DNA of 64,000 nt from Leptodontidium sp. MPI-SDFR-AT-0119 (GCA_020726505.1 JAHLEZ010000009.1:1550001-1614000), one strand, 5' to 3'; counted from the stretch's first letter, positions 43,916-53,502 are shown. Translations and numbers: made by a program. Notes: generated by a model not told the origin, from the letters alone.

Positions 43916-45127
43916 TTAATGCCACCGGTCTCGATCCTCTTTAGCAGACTTTTCGATGAGCTCGAAATGTTCTTTTTCAAAAACCAGGATTTGCTCGTGC
44001 ACACAGCCATCCAGGTCTCGTTTGGAAATAGTATCCCAGTTATCGCAATCGACTCTTATATACCCCTGGCAGTACTTCCCGTTAACAATGCAGCGTGCAT
44101 TCTCGATTTTTTTCAGCCGAATGAGCAAGATCTCCCAGGCTTGATTTATCATGATATCACACTGCAAAGCTGCCTGCAACGTGCCGTGTTCGTGATCTTT
44201 CGTTGATTTCAGGAGGCTAAGCGTAATCGACAGCCCGACGTTTGTCATGACAAAGGGCGCGAGCATGTTCGGCTTCTGAAGTCCCAGTTTCGGTGTTGTC
44301 GCAAAATCCGAGGGAGATTTTGCCAGCAAACCACTAGTCTGATAATTGCCGCGCCACGCAAAAATCGTTTGGTCGAATGAAGTCTTCATAATCTCAACTT
44401 GCAGACGCCGAAAAGCGCTTTGTGCCCCTTCTCCGTACAAAATTGGCATAGTGACATTGAAAAGCCCCATTAAACTGTAAGCAGCATCTTCCGGGCGAGT
44501 CGTCTGCCGATGAGCCGCCCACGACATCCGTTCAGCGATACAGAAGCTGTTGAGTTTATCGCGGTCTTTTAGAACGATTGGGCTGATGTTCGTGATAATT
44601 GATATGGCATCAACCCAGCCCGCTCCCAGCGCAGACCAGTCACTAGTAAAAACCTGGCGTTGACTGCATGCCAGTAGCTCTTGAAGCGTCCAACCGCGCC
44701 TAAACCAGCGACTTGTTGTGAGAGCCTCTAGGGTAGAGTTTGGCCCGCTGTTCGATGTAATTCGAGGGACATCCGCAAGATGTATTATACACATGCTTGC
44801 ATTACGATACCAACGATACATGCTGTTAATTGCTTCGTTTAACTCAGCGCTGCTGCGCTTGTCGATACAGCATGTATCTACCCAAGCGTAGCCAAAACCA
44901 TAGTTCTTTACAACCTCGCAGAACTTCTCGATCTTCTTGTAACCCGCCTTTCTTCGAACAGCATCGGTCATCAATTGTATTTTTTGGTATGTGACATCGG
45001 TCATCAATTGTAGTTCTTGGTATGAGACTTCCTCGTTTCCCCATACATGTGAAAGTATAGCATAGGAAGGAGGATCGGTGCCGAGGAATTCGGTTAGGCG
45101 AATTGTTGAGGTTTCAAGAAGCCACAT
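43916..45127 (-). CDS. HET-domain protein (heterokaryon-incompatibility type), intact
   Basis: 403 residues, no introns. It starts MWLLETSTIRLTEF, the usual start of HET proteins of this subclass. The HET signatures are YAILSHVWG, GYAWVDTCCID, SMYRWYRNASMCIIHL, RRGWTLQELLA and RPEDAAYSLMGLF followed by MPILYGEGAQSAFRRLQ. The domain occupies roughly residues 1-240. The C-terminal ~160 residues are not recognised. Residues ~35-56 contain a tandem duplication of 11 residues (VSYQELQLMTD/VTYQKIQLMTD) from a 33-nt duplication, which could alter recognition. HET domains act as inducers of regulated cell death. The ATG overlaps the stop of an upstream same-strand frame by 14 nt. Confidence 0.88.
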   Translation of the reverse strand: MWLLETSTIRLTEFLGTDPPSYAILSHVWGNEEVSYQELQLMTDVTYQKIQLMTDAVRRKAGYKKIEKFCEVVKNYGFGYAWVDTCCIDKRSSAELNEAINSMYRWYRNASMCIIHLADVPRITSNSGPNSTLEALTTSRWFRRGWTLQELLACSQRQVFTSDWSALGAGWVDAISIITNISPIVLKDRDKLNSFCIAERMSWAAHRQTTRPEDAAYSLMGLFNVTMPILYGEGAQSAFRRLQVEIMKTSFDQTIFAWRGNYQTSGLLAKSPSDFATTPKLGLQKPNMLAPFVMTNVGLSITLSLLKSTKDHEHGTLQAALQCDIMINQAWEILLIRLKKIENARCIVNGKYCQGYIRVDCDNWDTISKRDLDGCVHEQILVFEKEHFELIEKSAKEDRDRWH

Positions 45128-45512
45128 GGCCGTAGGTATTGAGGAGCTTAGCCTCTGGTGGGTCTAGATAGAATTGTTGGTGTGACGGAAATGCAAGTGG
45201 AGAGAAGATCGGGTCGAAGCTCAGTTGTTCCAATCTCCTTTCGTAGTTTGTATACGCTGCTAATGCGTGCTACTGCCTGGGGTTGACGGCGGTGTTGAAG
45301 CGATCAAGGGTTTTCGCCAGGATCGAAGAAACCATTTGATGATGTAGATGTGCGACTGCTTGTTTGGTGATCCTGATCCATGTCGGACACCGTACGCCAG
45401 CGTAGAAAGATTGTGGGCTGACAATGATGCGATGATTGTCTCCTGACATTCGAAGGATTCGTTGCTGGACCTCGGCTGCTCGGGCAGAGCTGAGATCCAA
45501 GACCGGAGACAT
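45114..45512 (-). pseudogene. Unrecognised ORF upstream of HET gene, in-frame TAG
   Basis: One frame from ATG 45512 reads MSPVLDLSSARAAEVQQRIL and continues through VAHLHHQMVSSILAKTL to a TAG at 45272-45270. It goes on in the same frame (HALAAYTNYERRLEQLSFDP, FYLDPPEAKLLNTYGHVAS) to a TGA at 45116-45114. The frame stays protein-like across the TAG, and Arg-Gln precedes it, so a former Gln codon is likely. About 133 codons in all. I do not recognise the family. The end overlaps the start of the HET ORF by 14 nt. Confidence 0.4.
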
Positions 45513-45519
45513 TCTGTCA

Positions 45520-46077
45520 GCATCGCTTAAATACCGCTAACTTTTCCGTACAGCAATGGAGTGGGGCTCTCAATTACCAGCGCTCGTCGAAAATTCAAGT
45601 CGCTACCGAAACACAATTAGCTTAAACATGTAAGTAGTTCGCTCGGTATACAATCTTCACATTCTTACCTAGAGCTTAACGAGTTTCTAGACGGAGTGCA
45701 CGAGATTTCCAATAGATCTGAGCGTGTCCGGAGCGATACGGTCACCCGCGCTTGCGGTGAATTGTGGTATTACAGGGGCAATAAAACTTCTTTGTTCACA
45801 ACACGAAGTGTAGGTGAAGAATAATACTCAATGTCTTTATTCCGAGAATATCTAGGCCCCTGGATCGTTGTTGACTTTGTTGTGATGAAAAGTGTTGATG
45901 GGTTCTCGCCACACAGGGTTTCTCGGCACGCAGGGACTGACGTTATAGTACTAGGAAGAGCTGTGCGAACAAGGCATTACGTTTGATATTGCTGCTGACC
46001 TGGTATTGTTGCTGACAGTGAAGCCTCACGTCAAGAGCCTAGCCGTTGATTATAAAAGCGAAATTGCGGTATTGCAG
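45520..46077. other. Intergenic, TIR-like end, no gene seen
   Basis: Holds the right TIR-like end (45903-45945). No coding region could be supported. Confidence 0.35.
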
Positions 46078-46079
46078 TA

Positions 46080-46243
46080 CGGAAGGTGCGGAACGGGGTG
46101 GACAGTGGGTCTCGTCCAGCCCTGTCTTCTGCCTCACCAATCCAGGAAATTTTTAAGGAAAATCAGAGTATTCGACACTGTTCTATGGAAAACATTGCCA
46201 TACCGCCCCCACAGTCGTGGACGAGACCCACTGTCCACTACCG
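46080..46243. mobile_element. TA-target MITE, copy 2 (unbroken)
   Basis: About 164 bp. The left end is TA-CGGAAGGTGCGG, followed by GGACAGTGGGTCTCGTCC, with its inverse (GGACGAGACCCACTGTCC) at the right. It matches copy 1 (39570-42393) in reverse orientation. The right outermost bases are less clear because no TA follows directly. There is no coding capacity; a pogo/mariner relative would have to mobilise it. Confidence 0.75.
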
Positions 46244-46395
46244 AAAATCATTAATTCCGTCGATCAGAAGTACCGAACCGCGTGGCGGCCCCGTAACTGT
46301 TTACGCACTACAGCAGCCACAAAGCTTATGACGGTCTCGGACTAAAAAATATAGATCTGAAGTTTAGATAAGAACTTTTAAGATGTGTAAAGGAT

Positions 46396-46500
46396 AATAA
46401 GAGCTCGCTAGTATAGCTGTGGCAAAGGACTCGTAGTAAACCGTAAATTGGGGCTTCTTATAAATCAGGGGAAAGGGCGACAATGCGAATATAAAATTTT
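46396..46500 (+). repeat. Imperfect direct repeat, copy 2
   Basis: Partner of 43627-43730; see that entry. It lies about 120-220 bp before the third TIR-like end at 46618. Confidence 0.4.
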
Positions 46501-46617
46501 CTTCGGATAGGGTCAAATTGCTAATAAATAGTTGTGTAATACTACTGATCTTTTATTTTTATAGACTCATAAGCTGGTGTAGAGTTTGAGAAGCTTAAAG
46601 TCAAAGTACCTCCCGAT

Positions 46618-46661
46618 TTTCTTGGCACGCAGGGTTTCTCGGCACGTAGGGAGGGACGTTA
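46618..46661. repeat. Third TIR-like end of the 42949/45945 family
   Basis: TTGGCACGCAGGGTTTCTCG then GCACGTAGGGAGGGACGTTA, with the same orientation and near-identical core as 45903-45945. Confidence 0.55.
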
Positions 46662-47027
46662 GCCTATCTCCTCCCACCAGCCAAAAACTTCAACAACGGC
46701 GAAGGCTGGTGGGGTTGATTAATGCTCTTACTTAGCGGGAGCGGGTTTTGGGTTTTGGTGAGGATGGTAGCGGAGAGCTTTAATAGTCCTATCTTAAAAC
46801 CTTCTCTACTTTGGGATTCAGACGCTCCAATTTTTATGGGTATCCCCTTCGCAAGTTTATTACTGTAGCATGTTCGACAGGGATGTCGTACACGGAAATA
46901 TTCTCCTGCGAATAGGGCGTGTAAGCCCGAAGCGACAGTGAACAAGTAAGTGCCTGAAAAAAACCAAAACATTACTGAAATTTAGCGATCGGAGCCTGAA
47001 TAGCAGAGTGCACGGCCATCTTTAGAA

Positions 47028-47279
47028 GTGATACAGTATTCAACGGCTGGGTCTACTTTATACACACCAAACTCGACAGCTGCAATATCTGCATCAAAAC
47101 CCGGAGCAACTAGCACATCTCTCTTTGGCAGTTTAGGCTTACGTGGGACAGGCTCTGATCAATCGAGTGGGCTTACGTCAAGCCTGTTTGGCGGCTTTTC
47201 TTTTGCTGCACCCGCTCCTCTAAATTTGAACACTTTATTTGGCTCCAAACCCGGCTTCAGATGCTGCACCTACCCATAA
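47028..47279 (+). pseudogene. FG-rich short ORF, possibly decayed
   Basis: 83 codons with FG-type dipeptides (SLFGSLGL, SSLFGGFSF, NTLFGSKPG), reminiscent of nucleoporin FG repeats or other low-complexity proteins. Near 47250 another frame (DAAPTHNMGSTSGAG, followed by a GTAAGT) looks more natural than the one that ends at CTYP, which suggests a frameshift. The family is unknown. Confidence 0.25.
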
Positions 47280-47570
47280 TATGGGCTCTACTTCTGGTGC
47301 GGGTCGCGTAAGTAAATCTTCCTAGTGCCTTATACCTCTTGAGGTTTAACTTTTTCATGTGCGCGTCTTCGTTGACGTAGCTACGAAGGGAGAGTTGCCG
47401 GTGAAGTTTGATGGACACAATATAGGATATCCTTGCAAAGGCACGGAACACATTGCTCTCATGATAAATATCAGGGTTAATCGGGGAATATTACACATAA
47501 GTTAGGATTGAATATTGAGAGAGAAGTTGTCTTGCCGCACTTGATGATTATGAATGGAATCAACTTGACC

Positions 47571-49122
47571 TTAAGTTGATTTTGAATAATGGTTAGAAGC
47601 CGTTGCACGCAACCATCTGGCCCTGATAGTCTTGGGCGATCCCCCGAGCCACCACCACCAGGCGACAAGTACAACCACGGTCAAGGGGACAACAACCACC
47701 CAATATATCCAAAAGCTGTGGGAGAATTGCCACCCGTCCTCTGTGAAGGAAAAGAAGGTGGTGCTGAACAGTGCCTTGAGATAGAGGTTAGTTGATCCCT
47801 TAGACTATATGTTTTTCACAGGCCTTACCGATACGAAAGTTGCTGGCAGGAATATCATTGTCAGGAGAGTGATGGATTTCATAATCTGGCTGTCCGTACT
47901 GGCGAGCATGTTGAAGGCCTGTATCGACTGGTTAGCCACCCGCTTAAACCCAGTTGTCTCCTGTTACTAGTGGCTCAGGTTACCAGATTGATTTCCCCCT
48001 GAAGCCTATCGTGGCTAGCTTGCGCTCGCCACTTCAAGCTCTTCATCATTTGCAGCTGGAATTCCAGGTACTCCTTCGCCTGGTCCCGGTCCTTCTGCAG
48101 GAGGACTTTGGACAGGAGCGTGAAATTACTCTCCTGCCGCCTGACTAGGTGCTCCATCGTCTCGATAGCGACGTTTTCAACTTCCACAAGGTGACAAGTG
48201 TGCCTCAGCAAGTTGTGTAGGCTTTCGAAGCTGGGTATCTCCTCCCTCTTCTATGATAGGGTCAGCTGGCGTCCTGCTGAAAGAGCACGTGGCACTTATA
48301 ACCTTCTCGACTGCCCGAACTTGCTGTGACAATCGCCATGTGTTCTCGTCACAGCATCTGATCACCTCGTCAAGGAGCGGGCGAAGCATCGCAAAGGGAT
48401 CTCGCAGCTCGAGCTTCGGCTCCGTCGCAAGAATCTTCGTGAGCTCCGTTCGCACCTTTGGTGGTGTGGCGGTGCACAGGATGCGGCACGTGTTCTTCTC
48501 ACTCCACTGCGTGAAGATCCCCATCTCATACCACAAGTAGTCTTTGCCGTCTGGTTCCCTGGGTTCCAGCGGCATCAGGACCTTCTTGGTGAGGATTCGA
48601 AACCAGGTAACTGTTTGGGCGCCGCAGAGATAAGCCTGTCGTGATCCCGTGGCGGTGCTGGGAGAGCCTGTGTGTGCGAAGACGTACCTAGAGTCTCCAG
48701 CTCGGCAGCATCAGGGTCAGAAGAAGCCCTGACCGAGCTCTTGCACCCAAAGTAGCCGTTGAGATCGGTGCAGAGCTGGTTGGCAAGAAAGCTCGGCACC
48801 CCCAATGGCTCCAAGATCTTCCAGCGGTCATCTTCCCTCTTACCGTCGGAATCTTCACCCTTGAACCACAGCCCATCCTCTAGGAAGCTAGAACAAATCA
48901 AGTTAGCAAACTGTATCCATTCAGGCCTGGCGTCTCACATGTAGCACACTTCATCCAGAGCCACAGTCTTCGCGAGAAGGTCGACGCTTTTCGACTGCCA
49001 GGTGTTCAGGGCCGCTCGAGGGGGGGAGGGGTGTTAGTAGACTAGGTAATTGTTGTAAGCTCCCGGTGATTGATGGGCTTACAATTATAGGCCAGCACAT
49101 TTGCCAAAGGTTTAAAATCCAT
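47571..49122 (-). pseudogene. CorA-like fungal membrane protein, 1-nt insertion
   Basis: The six-exon model is 49122..49083, 49014..48939, 48887..48688, 48610..47984, 47927..47829 and 47774..47571. It starts MDFKPLANVLAYN. Middle exons include FLEDGLWFKGEDSDGKREDD and MGIFTQWSEKNTCRILCTA. The helical stalk reads SLHNLLRHTCHLVEVENVA. Two C-terminal membrane helices follow (MKSITLLTMIFLPATFVS and FWIYWVVVVPLTVVLVAWWW). This is the CorA-like family of Pezizomycotina, which lacks the GMN motif of true Mg2+ channels, so transport is unproven. All splice junctions keep frame, but exon 4 is one base too long: an extra G in a GGG run at 48244-48246 shifts the frame between PADPIIEEG and EIPSFESLHN. 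The gene is divergent from the PNP/DUF84-like gene. Confidence 0.7.
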
Positions 49123-49521
49123 CTCGAGATTCACCGTCGTAGACCGTCCAGTGGTGGTTGTGATGCTCAAAATGGGCGAGAAAGCGAGAAACCTCAACAA
49201 ATCGCAATATAGCTTGGCGGGAAAATCGCGTTTAGTGTTGACCGCGCCAGATTATTAGAGGCAAAGAAGGTCAGCGGGCTACAACAGCAATTTGTGTGTG
49301 GGCCTGTCTTCCTTAATAAGCTCAATCGAGTCAACCCCACCCTCTGATTGCAGGTTGGCCACCAATAAATAAGTGGGCCATGGGGCTACTACTTATAGCC
49401 GTACCCCGCCAGCCCGATTGTCGCTCCTTCCCCACCAACCTCAAATTCAATCACCCGATTCGGACTACCTATCCAGCCACTCCAAGCCTCACGCACGCGC
49501 CAACCAACTGTACAACTCACG

Positions 49522-50967
49522 ATGCATAATACAGATACTCGGTGTTCAGTGGGATGGATATGTGTAGGGCCTTCATCATTCGCCGCTGCTAAAGCCACGG
49601 TAGTGGTTGAACACACGGAGTTCGCAGTACAGCATGATAACAGTGACACATATTCGGCTGGCGTAGGCTCCGTCAAGGTAGTCATCAACGCCATGCCACC
49701 GCCGCTACATTCCGCCAGCACTATTGTTATGGCTCGAAGACTAATGTCAAGACCAATGAACATCAAGTCCATCTTCATAACAGGTGATATCAGCGACCTG
49801 GCCAACCCCAATATCAACCATGGAGACCTAGTCATATATACGCCGACAGACCAAGATGAGGACCACTCATTACCGACACGGATATTGAGTCTTTCGCAAC
49901 AGGCAACTATATTGCAAAGAGAAGTGGGGCACGACGGTCGTTGGCTTTCGAGTAACTTCCCACCGGCAGTCCTCGAGTCGCTAAGCAGTGACGTCACCAA
50001 ATATCCATGTCTGCATTACGAGAACGTTAGCCAAGGCTCTCAAAACAGTCTCATTGTGGAAGCAATTGCAGCGAAGTCTGTCCCAGATCTTAATATCCTT
50101 GCTAAAGGTTTTTGTGCTGGAGCCTCTTCTAGACTTCTTACTAACTTGTTTCCAGCGTTCGGGAACCTCGCGGTCGACATTGTCTTCATCCTTACTACTG
50201 GATCAAGCGAAAGCATGGAGAAATATGCAGCAGCTAATGCTGCGTCATATGCGAAGGAGCTGCTCAAAAGCATGTCAAATGGGCTAACAAAGAATATTGA
50301 AGACTTACGGGGAACAGAGTCTGTTGTTCCCCCTAATCTGGACATTAAGATTCCTCTTTTCGAGCCTCGACAGTTATGCCGACATGGAGAAGCAATCTTG
50401 CTCGTCATCCCGACGGCAAACGAGTTTAAGATGAAGCTCCTGCAAGAGATCTGCGAAAGGCAAAAGCCCAAGGATGCTATTATGCATTCAATCACAATGC
50501 CTTTCGACTCTGGAGTAGGAGAACAGCCTTACAACGATGCAGGAATTCTTGGCGCTCACACCCGCATCAGCAATGCCTTATGTCAACTCAACGGACCGGA
50601 ATATCAACAGACTTTAGTCTCAAAGCGCATCGGCACTGTGATCGTTGCCTCTATTGAGAACTTCATCCAACTTGATAACGCGAGCCGCCCGACAGACTAC
50701 GGAGTGGTGCTTATTCACAATGGTTCTACTGGGGCTACGACGGCTGGCTTATCTTGCGGCGTCACTGTCCCTCCCGCTTATGTCGAACGAGCCCGCCGGT
50801 TTGGTTTTGAAGGAAACCCAAATTATGGGAGGGTTACGGTTGGACAGATACTGGCGGCGCATGTTCCAGGCTTGGATAAAGCAGACTTCCATAGTGTTCT
50901 TGCCAAACATTCGCGCTATGATCTGCTAACCGACGCCGTCAATCTCCTAACGGTACCCTGGAGGTGA
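49522..50967 (+). CDS. Degenerate PNP-like domain fused to DUF84/ITPase-like domain
   Basis: A single open frame of 481 codons. Residues ~1-260 align by pattern with the nucleoside-phosphorylase domain of fungal PNP-NACHT proteins: SVGWICVGPSSFAAAK, SIFITGDISD, GDLVIYTP, and AAANAASYAKELLKS at the end. The substrate-binding signatures are gone. The VEMEAAG site reads FCAGASS, and the CDYADSHK site reads LTTGSSESM. Residues ~285-481 resemble the DUF84 (YjjX-type inosine/xanthosine triphosphatase) fold: LLVIPTANEFKMKLLQE, SGVGEQPYNDAGILGAHTRI, GTVIVASIENFIQL, TDYGVVLIHN. An intact ORF with a decayed catalytic site suggests a binding or regulatory role for the first domain and possible nucleotide hydrolysis by the second. 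The start at 49522 matches the PNP start. Spacing to the divergent CorA-like gene is 399 nt. Confidence 0.6.
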   Translation: MHNTDTRCSVGWICVGPSSFAAAKATVVVEHTEFAVQHDNSDTYSAGVGSVKVVINAMPPPLHSASTIVMARRLMSRPMNIKSIFITGDISDLANPNINHGDLVIYTPTDQDEDHSLPTRILSLSQQATILQREVGHDGRWLSSNFPPAVLESLSSDVTKYPCLHYENVSQGSQNSLIVEAIAAKSVPDLNILAKGFCAGASSRLLTNLFPAFGNLAVDIVFILTTGSSESMEKYAAANAASYAKELLKSMSNGLTKNIEDLRGTESVVPPNLDIKIPLFEPRQLCRHGEAILLVIPTANEFKMKLLQEICERQKPKDAIMHSITMPFDSGVGEQPYNDAGILGAHTRISNALCQLNGPEYQQTLVSKRIGTVIVASIENFIQLDNASRPTDYGVVLIHNGSTGATTAGLSCGVTVPPAYVERARRFGFEGNPNYGRVTVGQILAAHVPGLDKADFHSVLAKHSRYDLLTDAVNLLTVPWR

Positions 50968-51054
50968 TCGATGGCGGCCCGACCCGCTCTAACAACACCC
51001 AATTTTCCGTCAGGATGAGAGGCCAGCTGACGGTGTGGTTACCTCGCCGACGCT

Positions 51055-52190
51055 CGCTCTCACCTACTCTCAATTCAGGGCAGACGAAGTGTAAGAGAGG
51101 CTTGCGGCGGGCTTCCTATAAAAGCTAACCAGCTATTGCTTCCGTCGTGGGACGGCCAATGTTGTTAACCGTAAGTATTCTATAACATCACAAGCATAAA
51201 CCATTCTACTAATGAAGCCTTTCTTCTGTGTTTAGGTATTGCCACGGATGCGGTTCGAGATCTAGTTATGCGATACAGCCCGAACTTGGCAGTATATAAC
51301 GAAGCCTACATCAATGAAAGAGTACCGTTTAACGTCTTATCTATTATCCTCGAGCGATCATCTATAAATGGCATCCTACGTACACTTACTTGCATAAGCC
51401 TTATACGTGATCCTCGCGCTTTAGTTTACGTGCCGAACGACGTTTTTTTTAGTGCTTTCCCCGGACTTAAGTATCGTCGACCTCAAGAAGCAGCGGGCTT
51501 AGCTAAAACCTAGAGCTTATAAGATCTAGGGCACGGAGGTCGAGGCGGAAGGTCGGTGTCTTACTGCGGAGATTAGCATTGCTCAGACTCGGCGGCGAAA
51601 TATTATCTTTAAAAAGTACTAAGCCGATTACTTTCGCCGTCGCTTAGTAAAAGATATTAAGAGGCAAAATAGTAAATAGTAGGAAGAGGAGTATATCAAG
51701 CTAGTGATTAAATATTAGATCCCCAAACGGGCATAGCTAACCGAACTCATTTGCACTTATGTTGCGGGTATTATTACGTAAGAAATTATCGCGCGCCAGA
51801 TCTACTTTGCTAATCTTATAGTCGCCCTATGCCGCCGCCGCGAAGTGCCTCGACGGTATCAACTCCGGGTTGCCGTACCGCAGCTACCTCTCATTAAGGA
51901 GGAATCGCCCGATCTCGAGCCATTCCCTCTTGTCCTTGCCAAGAGCCAGTTCCCGATTTGCATTAGCGATGATTCGAAGAGCTATGAGGAGCGGATGAGC
52001 TCTTTTTGCCGCCTTGCGAAGATGATAGATTAAGTTGGACGGATTTATCTCAAAGGAAGAGATCCGCACGCCAAGATAGAGTGTTATCACCTAGCGTGCA
52101 AGTCTCAGGGGCTTATTCTTAAACACTTGCAGGATTTCAAAGGCCACGTACAGACAGTGCACAGCATCAGGCTTCGGGAACCAAAATTTA
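51055..52190 (+). pseudogene. C-terminal remnant of DUF3435/FluG-domain tyrosine-recombinase-like protein
   Basis: Reading starts in mid-protein with SYCFRRGTANVVNR, which contains the recombinase-type Arg box. It crosses a 60-70-nt GTAAGT...TTTAG intron with a perfect CTACTAAT branch site and continues IATDAVRDLVMRYSPNLAVY, NEAYINERVPFN (the Tyr region) and LIRDPRALVYVPNDV. After a decayed stretch with stops, the typical C-terminus appears: FPICISDDSKSYEERMSS, then a C2H2-like CYHLACKSQGL...HVQTVHSIRLRE. This is the DUF3435 (FluG) family, to which the captains of fungal Starship elements also belong. The N-terminal half is absent, with the PNP/DUF84-like gene lying immediately upstream. Confidence 0.7.
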
Positions 52191-52348
52191 GATTGCCCTC
52201 TACTGTTCATGTTTGCTTATGTCTGAGTATAGGAATTCGAATCAGATTCAATAAGATATTTTATTTGACTAACGTGGCTCCCACTCTACCCATATCTCAA
52301 CTGGCCATTGGCTTGACGGCGTAGACTTGGAAAGAGCCTATGATCCTG

Positions 52349-53456
52349 TTAGCCTAGAACTATCATATGCGGGAGCTTGCGATTCGTACCAGCCCACTCG
52401 TTGAAGTCCATGATTCCCATTGAAGCTGCCAACTTTTTGGCCTCATTTGCCATCGATGTCTTGTCCTGACAACTGCATGTCGACGAACCGGATTGGCAGC
52501 AGGACTCCTTTTGGTCCGGCTTGCAGCATGTCGCTTTCTTCTCCATACTACAGCAAGATGAATCTTCCTCTGCGGCCGTTCCACAGCATGATGTCCCGTC
52601 CTCTGCTGCGGTCAAGTACACGTTCAAGTCGTTCTTACTGTCCACGATCAGGAGGTCTGCCTCATACAAATTAATCATAAGTCATGCCCTAGTGACAAGA
52701 TTGGACTCACCCCCAAAGCCTGCCTTCTTGAGATACGCTTCATACTCGCTGACCTGGCTCGCTCCAGAGATGCACCCAACATACAAGGCTATATTCTTCT
52801 TCATGTCTTTAGTCAACTCCTTCCGAGCAAGGATGTCGCTAAGGGCGACTCTTCCGCCAGGCTTGAGCAGCCGGTACATCTCATTGAACGCAAGCTGCTT
52901 TTCCGCTGCAGGAACCAGATTAATGACGCAGTTGCTGATGATGCAGTCGGCTGTGTTGTCTGGCAGCGGGATGGAAGTAATGGCTCCTTCGATGAACTCG
53001 ACGTTCTCAGCGTTAGTCTTGACCTTATTGACATTTGCCTTTTCGATCATGTTCTTTGGCATGTCGTTAGCGCGACCTCCAAGTGCTTATGTAGGTCGGA
53101 TTATCACTCGCCTTGTTCATGTCAACACCAATTGCCTTGCCAGACAGACCGACCCTTTTTGCGGCTATGAAGACGTCGAAGCCAGCACCAGATCCAAGGT
53201 CGATAACGGTTTCGCCCTGCGCAAATTAGCACAAAGATCCAGTGTATGGTATGGCTATACATACCTCTCTCAGCTTAGCAAGTGCAAGCGGATTGCCACA
53301 GCTCAGTCCAAGATTCGCACCCTCTGGGATGCCAGCCAGTTCTTCCTCTGTGTACCCGAAGGCCTTGGCGACTGTCTGTTCGTGCTGGCCGGTGCTACTC
53401 TTGTCAATTGGGCCGTATCGCTTGTTGACTTGGTCGTAAATCCCTTTGGATTCCAT
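52349..53456 (-). CDS. arsM: Arsenite S-adenosylmethionine methyltransferase
   Basis: Four exons (53456..53265, 53216..53112, 53053..52711, 52656..52349), all in frame. Intron 2 (53111-53054) begins GCGAGT, a GC-AG intron. The SAM-binding motif is [16 protein letters not shown]. The three Cys that bind As(III) in ArsM enzymes are present in [16 protein letters not shown] and VGCISGA. The C-terminal ~90 residues include a Cys-rich stretch ([31 protein letters not shown]) that probably binds metalloid. It methylates arsenite to mono-, di- and tri-methyl forms in the cytosol. It belongs to the same detoxification set as arsH and ACR3 downstream, though a degraded LINE now separates it from the bZIP gene. 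It appears intact. Confidence 0.92.
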
Positions 53457-53469
53457 TGTGACGAATATT

Positions 53470-53502
53470 GGGGGGGTGGTGGTGGTGGTGGTGGTGGTGG
53501 TT
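53470..53502. repeat. (GGT)n microsatellite upstream of arsM
   Basis: A G run followed by about nine GGT units, 14 bases before the arsM start codon on the plus strand, so within its probable 5' UTR. Confidence 0.8.

Larger units (their letters stand above)
42949..45945. mobile_element. Possible ~3-kb TIR-bounded segment carrying a HET gene
   Basis: The left end, TAACGTATGTCCCTGTATGC, continues CGAGAAACCCTGTATGCCGAGA, a tandem of a ~16-bp unit. The inverse appears at 45903-45945 (CACACAGGGTTTCTCGGCAC...GACGTTA). The tandem units inside the ends recall pogo-type termini. The enclosed DNA encodes a HET protein and a fragment upstream of it but no transposase. A third end-like sequence at 46618-46661 has the same orientation as the right end, so the true partner of the left end is uncertain. 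Confidence 0.45.
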
